Source of the DNA: an uncultured Bacteroidales bacterium
GTDB taxonomy: Bacteria; Bacteroidota; Bacteroidia; Bacteroidales; Marinilabiliaceae
DNA: 6,537 bases
NCBI GenBank assembly: GCA_934725785.1
Contig: CAKVCS010000060.1
Location: forward strand, 1-6,537
Direction of reading: 5' to 3'
In this document: piece after piece, positions 1 to 4,988 of the stretch
Layout: the number at the start of each line of letters is the position of its first letter
Position numbering within the stretch: position 1 is the stretch's first letter
Made by a program: the position numbers and the translations under genes
The notes under the pieces: model-generated
The model's database searches: none
What the model was told of the DNA's origin: nothing
Seen by the model: only the letters and a program-made list of their open reading frames with translations

Positions 1-1703
1 GGGCTTATCTCGCCGAGGCCTTTGAAACGCGTTATCTCGCGCGAGGAGCCGAGCTTGGCGGCTGCCTTGTCTCGCTCCTCCTCGCTGTAGCAGTAGAGCG
101 TCTGCTTCTTGTTCCTGACACGGAAGAGGGGGGTCTGGAGCACGTACAGATGTCCGTTCTTGATGACCTCGGGGAAGTACTGCAGGAAGAACGTTATCAT
201 GAGCAGTCGGATGTGCATGCCGTCGACATCGGCATCGGTCGCTATGATAATCTTGTTGTAGCGGAGCCCGTCGATGCCGTCCTCAATGTTGAGCGCGCTT
301 TGCAGCAGGAAGAACTCCTCGTTCTTATAGATGGTGTCGCGCCTGAGTCCGAAAGTGTTGAGCGGCTTGCCCCGGAGGCTGAAGACGGCCTGCGTCTTGG
401 CGTCGCGCGTTGTCGTGAGCGAGCCGGAGGCGGAGTCGCCCTCGGTGATGAAAATGGAACTCTCCTCGCGCCGATCGTTGTTGGCGTCGGTGAGGTGTAT
501 GGTGCAGTCTCTGAGCTTCCTGTTGTGGAGGTTGGCCTTCTTGGCCTTCTCGCGTGCCTCTTTCTGGATTCCGCTAATGGCCTTGCGCTCCTTCTCGCTG
601 TCGACAATCTTCTTGTTGATTATCTCGGCCGTGTCGAGGTTTCGCCTCAAGTAGTTGTCGAGATGCTCCGAGAGGAAGTCGCCCACATATGAGCGGATTG
701 AGACGCCGTCCTTGGGACTCATGTCCTTGCTGCCGAGCTTGGTCTTCGTCTGGCTCTCGAATACGGGCTCCTGCACGCGTATGGCCACGACTGCGGTGAG
801 CCCGGAGCGGATGTCGCCCGTCTCGTAGTTCTTCCCGTAGTAGTCCCTCAGGGTCTTGACGACGGCCTCCTTGAAGGCGTTGAGGTGCGTGCCGCCCTGG
901 GTGGTGTGCTGGCCGTTGACGAAGCTGTAGTACTCCTCGCCATAGTGGTCGCAGTGCGTCATGGCGATCTCGAGATCCTTGGTCTCGAGGTGTATTATGG
1001 GGTAGAGGCTCTCCTCCGTCATATTGTCCATAAGGAGGTCGACTACTCCGTTCTCGCTCTTGAACTTCTCACCGTTGAACGAGAGGGTCAGCCCCTTGTT
1101 GAGGTAGGAGTAGTTCTTGAGCATCTGCACGATGAACTCGTCGCGGAAAGCGTAGTTCTCGAATATCTCGACGTCGGGCGTGAACTCGACGAGCGTCCCG
1201 TTCTTCTCGTCCGTCGGCTCTATATCGTGCTCCTTGACGACGAGGCCTTTTGAGAACTCGACCCTCTTCATCTGCCCGTCCCGGACGGCCGTGACCACGA
1301 AGGTGGTGGAGAGCGCATTGACGGCCTTTATGCCCACGCCGTTGAGGCCTATTGACTTTTGGAAGGCGGCGCTGTCGTACTTTCCGCCCGTGTTCATTTT
1401 AGAGGCCACGTCGACCACCTTGTTGAGGGGGATGCCTCGGCCGAAATCCCTGACGGAGACCTGCCCCTGGGGTGTGACGGAGACGTCAATCCTCTTGCCG
1501 AAGCCCATCATGAACTCGTCAATGGAGTTGTCGATGACCTCCTTAATAAGGACGTAGATGCCGTCGTCGGCATAGGTACCGTCACCAAGCTTGCCAATGT
1601 ACATGCCCGGGCGGCGGCGTATGTGCTCGTGCCACTCAAGTGTTTTGATGGCGTCGTCGCCGTAGTCGGCGGCTTGCTTATGCAGTTCCTCTTCCTCGTT
1701 CAT
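1..1703 (-). CDS. parE: DNA topoisomerase IV subunit B (ParE), 3' end outside window
   Basis: ATPase subunit of topoisomerase IV, which acts with ParC to unlink replicated chromosomes. 567 codons are visible from the ATG at 1703, and the frame runs open through the left edge. The GHKL ATPase comes first: EVIDNSIDE (residues 55-63), DFGRGIP (86-92) and the glycine-rich lid GLNGVGIKAVNALS (119-132). The transducer domain carries the QTK loop lysine (K320). The TOPRIM domain has EGDSASGS (421-428, catalytic E421) and DADVDGMHIR (490-499, metal ligands D490, D492, D494), and FKGLGEIS ends the visible part. The N-terminal RRPGMYIGKLGDG-type motif with an ADDGIYVL stretch is ParE-like; Bacteroidota GyrB normally reads KRPAMYIG there, so I call ParE rather than GyrB. 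Family members run to about 620-660 residues, so some 55-90 C-terminal residues are missing. No Shine-Dalgarno precedes the ATG, which is usual for the phylum. A TAnnTTTG promoter lies about 120 nt upstream. Confidence 0.95.
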   Translation of the reverse strand, partial: MNEEEELHKQAADYGDDAIKTLEWHEHIRRRPGMYIGKLGDGTYADDGIYVLIKEVIDNSIDEFMMGFGKRIDVSVTPQGQVSVRDFGRGIPLNKVVDVASKMNTGGKYDSAAFQKSIGLNGVGIKAVNALSTTFVVTAVRDGQMKRVEFSKGLVVKEHDIEPTDEKNGTLVEFTPDVEIFENYAFRDEFIVQMLKNYSYLNKGLTLSFNGEKFKSENGVVDLLMDNMTEESLYPIIHLETKDLEIAMTHCDHYGEEYYSFVNGQHTTQGGTHLNAFKEAVVKTLRDYYGKNYETGDIRSGLTAVVAIRVQEPVFESQTKTKLGSKDMSPKDGVSIRSYVGDFLSEHLDNYLRRNLDTAEIINKKIVDSEKERKAISGIQKEAREKAKKANLHNRKLRDCTIHLTDANNDRREESSIFITEGDSASGSLTTTRDAKTQAVFSLRGKPLNTFGLRRDTIYKNEEFFLLQSALNIEDGIDGLRYNKIIIATDADVDGMHIRLLMITFFLQYFPEVIKNGHLYVLQTPLFRVRNKKQTLYCYSEEERDKAAAKLGSSREITRFKGLGEIS

Positions 1704-1815
1704 CAGATTGACTTTAGTGCGTTAAGGTGCTTAGGTTCAGCCTGTTCGCTGAAATTTGCGAAACTCGGCCTCTCTCGGCGTGCAGAACGCCCTCCCATGC
1801 GGAAAGCTGAGGGCA
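1704..1815 (-). other. parE 5' untranslated leader with competing hairpins
   Basis: About 110 nt separate the predicted transcription start from the parE ATG. The leader holds three short inverted repeats: 1777-1781 with 1787-1791 (5 bp), 1745-1749 with 1758-1762 (5 bp), and 1736-1741 with 1748-1753 (6 bp, loop 6). The last two overlap and so cannot both form. No Shine-Dalgarno and no convincing small ORF is seen. A regulatory role is inference only. Confidence 0.35.
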
Positions 1816-1821
1816 TCTGCA

Positions 1822-1852
1822 CAAAGGTAGCTATTTTTTGAAGTCGAAAAAA
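1822..1852 (-). promoter_or_regulatory. parE promoter (Bacteroidota type)
   Basis: The -7 box TACCTTTG (1822-1829 on the minus strand) matches the TAnnTTTG consensus exactly. Twenty nucleotides upstream, where TTG or TTTG is expected, the sequence is TTT (1850-1852). This TTT lies inside the T-tract of the terminator that ends the greA-HIT transcript, so the two signals physically overlap. Predicted transcription start is near 1815. Confidence 0.7.
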
Positions 1853-1879
1853 ACGCCCCGCTACCACGAGGCGCGGGGC
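1847..1879 (-). terminator. Intrinsic terminator of the greA-HIT transcript
   Basis: A perfect 7-bp GC stem, GCCCCGC pairing with GCGGGGC (1873-1879 and 1855-1861), encloses an 11-nt loop. One base later on the minus strand comes a run of seven T (1853-1847). It begins 32 nt past the HIT-family stop codon. On the plus strand the stem is not followed by T residues, so the orientation is clear. Confidence 0.85.
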
Positions 1880-1911
1880 TTGTACGAACATAAGCTTGTG
1901 CTAAGGCCTTC

Positions 1912-2310
1912 CTATCTCTCGAATTTTGAGGCTATTAGCTCTGCTATGGTTTTAAACTCGGCCTCGGTGAGTTTTACCCGCTCGTTCTTGAAATTGAGCG
2001 TCGCCTCGCTGTCCATTGGCACGAGGTGAATGTGCGCGTGAGGCACGTCGAACCCGAGGACCGCCACGCCCACCCTTTTGCATCCGAGGGCTGCCTTCTG
2101 CGCCTTTGCCACTCTTTGGGCGAAGAGGGAGAGGCTCGACATCCTCTCGGGCGAGAGGTCAAAGAAGTAATCCGTCTCGACTTTTGGCACGCAGAGCGTG
2201 TGTCCCTTGGCGAGCGGGTTGATGTCGAGGAACGCGTAGTTGTCATCGTCCTCGGCCACCTTGTAAGAGGGGATCTCCCCGCTTATTATCTTTGAGAATA
2301 TTGTTGACAT
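1912..2310 (-). CDS. HIT-family nucleotide hydrolase/transferase (HinT-like)
   Basis: A 132-residue histidine-triad protein, full length for the HinT branch. The signature HAHIHLVP lies at residues 91-98 (H91, H93, H95); by family knowledge H93 is the nucleophile attacking the phosphorus of a nucleoside phosphoramidate or similar substrate. The N-terminus TIFSKIISGEIPS matches the usual CIFCKIIxGEIPS opening, but both zinc-binding cysteines are replaced by T3 and S6, so this site probably binds no metal. DINPLAKGHTLCVPK (29-43) is the conserved substrate-cleft segment, and the protein is expected to be a soluble cytoplasmic dimer. It starts 36 nt after the greA stop with no promoter box between, and a terminator follows, so it is most likely the second gene of a greA operon. 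The physiological substrate is unknown. No Shine-Dalgarno is seen. Confidence 0.93.
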   Translation of the reverse strand: MSTIFSKIISGEIPSYKVAEDDDNYAFLDINPLAKGHTLCVPKVETDYFFDLSPERMSSLSLFAQRVAKAQKAALGCKRVGVAVLGFDVPHAHIHLVPMDSEATLNFKNERVKLTEAEFKTIAELIASKFER

Positions 2311-2346
2311 TGTTTCAAGAGTTTTTGGGTTGCCTGCGTCTACGCC

Positions 2347-2832
2347 CTACTCTATCGAGAGCGCGATATCGAGCACCTTGAACGACATGAGCCCTGCGGG
2401 GACCTTTATTTCGGCCGTCTCCCCCACCTTCTTGCCGATAAGGCCTTTGGCTATGGGCGTCGTGAGCGAAATCTTGCCGGCCTTTAGGTCGGAGCCTTCG
2501 GTCTCGGGGACGATGGTGTAGGTCATCTTGGCCTTGGTCTTGACATTCTCGATGGTGACGCGGCTGAGGAGCTGGACAGAAGACTTGTCGAGCTTACTGG
2601 TGTCTATGATGCGGCTGTTGGCGATGATGCCTTTCAGCTTGGCGATTTTAGTCTCAAGATGAGCTTGCGCCTCTTTTGCGGCGTCGTACTCAGCGTTCTC
2701 GGAGAGGTCGCCCTTGTCACGCGCCTCTGAAATGGCAGCTATGACCTTCGGGCGCTCGACGCTTTCGAGTTCGGCCAGCTCGTCCTTAATCTTTTTCAGG
2801 CCGGCCTCGGTTACATAGTTGACAGATGACAT
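2347..2832 (-). CDS. greA: Transcription elongation factor GreA
   Basis: GreA enters the RNA polymerase secondary channel and stimulates cleavage of backtracked RNA. The 161 residues fit the family (about 155-160). The N-terminal antiparallel coiled coil spans about residues 5-78. Its tip motif EARDKGDLSENAEYDAA carries the acidic pair D42 and E45, equivalent to E. coli D41 and E44, which position the catalytic magnesium. The C-terminal FKBP-like domain (about 82-161) contains TPIAKGLIGKKVGE (125-138). An in-frame ATG nine codons upstream (2859) would give 170 residues, but that extension contains the Shine-Dalgarno sequence, so I place the start at 2832 (MSSVNYVTE). The HIT gene follows after 36 nt, forming a probable operon. 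A clear promoter and a leader of about 165 nt with a terminator-like hairpin lie upstream. Confidence 0.95.
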   Translation of the reverse strand: MSSVNYVTEAGLKKIKDELAELESVERPKVIAAISEARDKGDLSENAEYDAAKEAQAHLETKIAKLKGIIANSRIIDTSKLDKSSVQLLSRVTIENVKTKAKMTYTIVPETEGSDLKAGKISLTTPIAKGLIGKKVGETAEIKVPAGLMSFKVLDIALSIE

Positions 2833-2840
2833 AGTTGTGT

Positions 2841-2849
2841 CCTCCTTTT
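2841..2849 (-). promoter_or_regulatory. Shine-Dalgarno sequence deciding the greA start
   Basis: AAAAGGAGG ends 8 nt before the ATG at 2832, an optimal arrangement. It falls inside the longer 170-codon reading frame and therefore argues against the upstream ATG at 2859. A strong Shine-Dalgarno is uncommon in Bacteroidota; among the six starts visible here only this one has it at good spacing. Confidence 0.75.
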
Positions 2850-2857
2850 CTTTTAAC

Positions 2858-2900
2858 ATATAAAAGAAGAGAATCCTGAAAATAGAATCTCAGGATCCTC
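2858..2900 (-). promoter_or_regulatory. Terminator-like hairpin in the greA leader (possible attenuator)
   Basis: On the minus strand, GAGGATCCTGA (2900-2890) pairs with TCAGGATTCTC (2879-2869) over 11 bp around a 10-nt loop. One pair is G-U in minus-strand RNA but would be an A-C mismatch in plus-strand RNA, which supports function in the greA transcript. The stem is followed at once by TTCTTTTATAT (2868-2858). The hairpin lies between the greA promoter and the Shine-Dalgarno, about 100 nt into the transcript, so it could terminate early or merely structure the leader. The stem is only moderately GC-rich, so termination may be partial. Confidence 0.5.
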
Positions 2901-3005
2901 ATTCCGTTATATGGTTATTTAACTGTTTTGCTTTTATTTAGCCCCGTCACTTACGCTTACGTGCATATTTGGCGAGAGCCTTGCGTGGTGTGTTGTTTGA
3001 CCGCA

Positions 3006-3036
3006 CAAAAGTAAGACATTATTTTTTCCTAAACAA
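3006..3036 (-). promoter_or_regulatory. greA-HIT operon promoter
   Basis: The -7 box TACTTTTG (3006-3013) matches TAnnTTTG exactly, and TTG (3034-3036) lies exactly 20 nt upstream, the consensus Bacteroidota spacing. The spacer is AT-rich. Predicted start is near 3000, giving a greA leader of about 165 nt. The promoter begins about 30 nt beyond the stop of the upstream hypothetical gene, which has no obvious terminator, so some readthrough into greA is possible. Confidence 0.8.
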
Positions 3037-3068
3037 CTTTTTTGATTCATACGGCTTTTTTGCGTCCG

Positions 3069-3620
3069 TCAGAACTGCGGGCGCTTGAAGACCGCGTCGA
3101 GAATGACGGCCCTGCGCGCGTCTTCGGGAGTAAGCCGTCCCTCAAGGGGGCCTACGGCGTCAGTGCGGACGCTGTCGGATGTTGAGCGCCCGCCCTCCTC
3201 GAACTGTCCTGGGAAGGCGGAAGCCTGTCCGCGTTGGGCGCAAGCCTCGTTCATCCGCTGCTCCAGGCACGCCTTGGCCGCAGCAGCCTCGGCTCGCGCG
3301 TGCTCCTCACGCTCTCGCCTGGCCCTGTCCTCCTCCTCTTGCCGACGTCGGGCCTCTTCTTGCTGGGCAATCATCTCGTCGCGTTCGCGCCTCATGCGTT
3401 CCATCACGTCATGGAGGTCCTCTTTGCCTGCTTCGTCCGCGACCACGCTCCGCCGCTCGGCGTCATCATGCTCTTCCTCAGCCTCATGCTCGTCGGGGTC
3501 CTCCGCCTTTTGGCTCGCACGCCTCCTTGCCGCCTCTTCCGCCGCTTTCTGCTTGGCCTTGCGGGTCTCGGAGTAGATAGATATGGCTATGAATATGAGG
3601 AAGATTATAAACTTTTCCAT
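3069..3620 (-). CDS. Hypothetical membrane-anchored coiled-coil protein
   Basis: 183 residues that I cannot assign to a named family. The N-terminus MEKFIIFLIFIAISIYSE has one hydrophobic helix (about residues 4-16) with no signal-peptidase site, followed by arginine and lysine, so it is probably a membrane anchor with the rest in the cytoplasm. Residues 20-70 are highly charged and low in complexity. About 70-130 are rich in E, R, Q and A with heptad-like spacing, probably a coiled coil. Residues 131-160 look disordered. The C-terminal end, LTPEDARRAVILDAVFKRPQF (from about 163), resembles a short tail I associate with small Bacteroidales membrane proteins (LRxAVIxSEILxRP-like); that is recollection, not a search result. 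ATG 3620 is the only ATG in this frame before an upstream stop. It has no Shine-Dalgarno, but a weak -7 box lies about 55 nt upstream. It sits alone between carA and greA. Confidence 0.75.
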   Translation of the reverse strand: MEKFIIFLIFIAISIYSETRKAKQKAAEEAARRRASQKAEDPDEHEAEEEHDDAERRSVVADEAGKEDLHDVMERMRRERDEMIAQQEEARRRQEEEDRARREREEHARAEAAAAKACLEQRMNEACAQRGQASAFPGQFEEGGRSTSDSVRTDAVGPLEGRLTPEDARRAVILDAVFKRPQF

Positions 3621-3674
3621 ACGCTCTGCTGGTTCTTGTGGGTGCGAGAGGCGGACTTTGCCACCTCGGCGCCG

Positions 3675-3705
3675 TAAAGGTAATCATTTTTCCTCCACGA
3701 TTCAG
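3675..3705 (-). promoter_or_regulatory. Possible weak promoter of the coiled-coil gene
   Basis: TACCTTTA (3675-3682) differs from TAnnTTTG at the last base, and CTG (3703-3705) differs from TTG by one base at the correct 20-nt spacing. It lies downstream of the carA hairpin and about 55 nt before the ATG at 3620. Two deviations make it weaker than the greA and spmAB promoters. Confidence 0.35.
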
Positions 3706-3707
3706 AA

Positions 3708-3741
3708 CCGCCGCACCGCGACTTTGATCGCAGTGCGGCGG
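3708..3741 (-). terminator. GC-rich hairpin after carA, probable transcript end
   Basis: A 13-bp stem (3729-3741 with 3708-3720) around an 8-nt loop begins 37 nt after the carA stop. One pair is G-U in minus-strand RNA and would be C-A on the plus strand, consistent with function in carA mRNA. Only TTCTG follows, not a proper T-run, so it may be a weak intrinsic terminator, a 3' stabiliser, or a stop needing another factor. A smaller 5-bp hairpin, CAAGC with GCTTG, lies just before it at about 3754-3768. Confidence 0.55.
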
Positions 3742-3777
3742 ACCCTTAGGTGCTCAAGCGTCGAGCTTGCGCCACTG

Positions 3778-4869
3778 TTATTTTTTGCTCTTGGCTATGT
3801 TCTCTACGAACTCGTCGAAGAACTTCTCCGTGTCAGTAGGCCCAGAGCTTGCCTCGGGGTGGAACTGAGTGGAGAAGATGGGGAGCGTCTTGTGGCGTAT
3901 GCCCTCGTTGGTGCCATCGTTGATGTTGACGAAAGAGGGTTCCCAATCGGGGCCGAGCGTAGCAGTGTCGATAGCGAAGCCGTGATTCTGGCTTGTTATG
4001 TAGCACTGGTTCGTGCCGCAGCGGATGACGGGATGGTTGTGCGCACGGTGGCCGTAGGGCAGCTTGTAGGTCTTGCATCCGGCAGCTATTCCGAGCAGCT
4101 GGTTGCCGAGGCATATTCCGAAAATAGGCTTGCCTTTCTCAATGGCCTTCTTGATGTTCTTGACCGTGGCCTGACACTGCTGAGGGTCCCCAGGGCCGTT
4201 GGAGAGCATGAGCCCGTCGTAGTCAATCTGGGTGAAGTCGTAATCCCACGGCACGCGCACGACAGTCACGTCCCTCTTGAGCAGGCAACGAATGATGTTA
4301 TACTTGGCGCCAGTGTCGACCATGACAACCTTGTACTTGCCGTTGCCATAGGTGGTGACCTCCTTGGGCGACACACGTGCCACGAGGTTCTCCTTGTTAG
4401 GGTCGACAAAGTCGACAGGCTCGTCGACGAACTCGAGCTTGCCGAGCATAGCGCCCTTCTCGCGTATCTTCTGAGTCAGCGCGCGGGTGTCGACGCCCTC
4501 TATGGCCGGCACGTCCTGCTCCTTGAGCCATTGGGCGAGGCTCTTCTGGGCATTCCAATGGCTGTACTCGTGAGAATAGTCGGAGACGACCACTCCGGCG
4601 ACGTGAATTTTATCCGACTCGAAGAACTTTGGCAGCCCCGTGGCTGGATCCACATCATCATGTGGCACTCCGTAATTGCCTATGAGCGGATAGGTGAAGA
4701 CCAGGATCTGGCCAGCGTAAGACGGGTCGGTGAGGCTCTCCGGATAGCCGGACATGGCTGTGTTGAAAACCACCTCGCCAGCACGCGAATGGTCACCGCC
4801 GAAAGAGACACCCTCAAATGCTGTGCCGTCTTCAAGCACCAGCCTTAACTTCTTCTTTGAGTCGGACAT
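3778..4869 (-). CDS. carA: Carbamoyl-phosphate synthase small (glutaminase) subunit
   Basis: Hydrolyses glutamine and channels ammonia to CarB, which makes carbamoyl phosphate for pyrimidine and arginine synthesis. The 363 residues are family length. The N-terminal CarA-specific domain (about 8-145) has GEVVFNTAMSGYPESLTDPSY (31-51) and GVDTRALTQKIRE (125-137). The class I glutamine amidotransferase domain (about 180-360) has SNGPGDP (223-229), the nucleophile elbow GICLGNQ with C253, and QFHPEAS with H337 and E339, so the catalytic triad is intact. The C-terminal GPTDTEKFFDEFV is typical of Bacteroidales CarA. ATG 4869 fits the family N-terminus; no Shine-Dalgarno precedes it. A -7 box and a GC-rich leader of about 70 nt lie upstream, and a hairpin follows. 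carB does not follow; the next gene is an unrelated hypothetical. Confidence 0.96.
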   Translation of the reverse strand: MSDSKKKLRLVLEDGTAFEGVSFGGDHSRAGEVVFNTAMSGYPESLTDPSYAGQILVFTYPLIGNYGVPHDDVDPATGLPKFFESDKIHVAGVVVSDYSHEYSHWNAQKSLAQWLKEQDVPAIEGVDTRALTQKIREKGAMLGKLEFVDEPVDFVDPNKENLVARVSPKEVTTYGNGKYKVVMVDTGAKYNIIRCLLKRDVTVVRVPWDYDFTQIDYDGLMLSNGPGDPQQCQATVKNIKKAIEKGKPIFGICLGNQLLGIAAGCKTYKLPYGHRAHNHPVIRCGTNQCYITSQNHGFAIDTATLGPDWEPSFVNINDGTNEGIRHKTLPIFSTQFHPEASSGPTDTEKFFDEFVENIAKSKK

Positions 4870-4896
4870 CTTTATCTGTTTGACGTTTTTAGATTT

Positions 4897-4942
4897 GCGG
4901 CGCGGGGAGTCACGGTCTTGGGGAGTATACCCTACGCCGCCC
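4897..4942 (-). promoter_or_regulatory. carA 5' leader with alternative GC-rich pairings
   Basis: The predicted carA transcript begins near 4938, inside GGGCGGCG (4942-4935). Its GCGGCG can pair with CGCCGC (4902-4897), closing a 5'-end stem about 28 nt before the start codon. Inside, GGG (about 4933-4931) can pair with either of two CTCCCC copies (about 4925-4920 and 4909-4904), giving mutually exclusive folds. No anti-terminator with a T-run, and no known PyrR or arginine-regulator motif, is recognisable, so a role is inferred only. Confidence 0.35.
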
Positions 4943-4978
4943 GCAAAATTACAAAAAAGTACTTATTATGGGGCGGCG
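4935..4978. repeat. 8-bp GC inverted repeat flanking the carA promoter
   Basis: CGCCGCCC (4935-4942) and GGGCGGCG (4971-4978) are exact reverse complements separated by a 28-bp AT-rich spacer that contains the carA -7 box. In any readthrough transcript from spmAB they could form a long-loop hairpin; as DNA they could be an operator. Such arms arise fairly easily in GC-rich DNA, so chance is possible. Confidence 0.4.
4944..4951 (-). promoter_or_regulatory. carA promoter -7 box
   Basis: TAATTTTG matches TAnnTTTG exactly and sits in an AT-rich island between GC-rich arms, about 75 nt before the carA ATG. There is no TTG at the expected 20-nt spacing (GCC is there instead). The promoter may therefore be weak or may need an activator. 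Confidence 0.6.
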
Positions 4979-4988
4979 GCCGAAAAAT

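Noticed and set aside
150..692. Long plus-strand frames across parE, including a 180-codon one
   Set aside because: They are antisense shadows of parE. All recognisable motifs are on the minus strand, and long antisense frames are expected in GC-rich coding sequence.
2833..2859. Nine-codon N-terminal extension of GreA from the ATG at 2859
   Set aside because: The extension contains the Shine-Dalgarno sequence for the downstream ATG, and homologues as I recall them lack it.
3014..3068. Terminator for the coiled-coil gene
   Set aside because: Only a 4-bp ACGG/CCGT pairing is present and no T-run follows it on the minus strand; the A- and T-rich runs look like promoter spacer.
3484..3687. 67-codon minus-strand frame with GGAGG 4 nt before its ATG, overlapping the start of the coiled-coil gene
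   Set aside because: Spacing is short, the product is low-complexity and unlike any known protein, and it overlaps the better-supported 183-codon gene in another frame. The GGAGG is probably chance.
3583..4848. 421-codon plus-strand frame covering almost all of carA
   Set aside because: It is longer than carA but lies opposite it. The minus-strand product is an unmistakable CarA with an intact catalytic triad, while the plus product resembles nothing and begins inside the neighbouring gene.
4952..4961. TACTTTTTTG as an alternative carA -7 box
   Set aside because: Two extra T residues break the TAnnTTTG spacing, and an exact box lies immediately downstream at 4944-4951.
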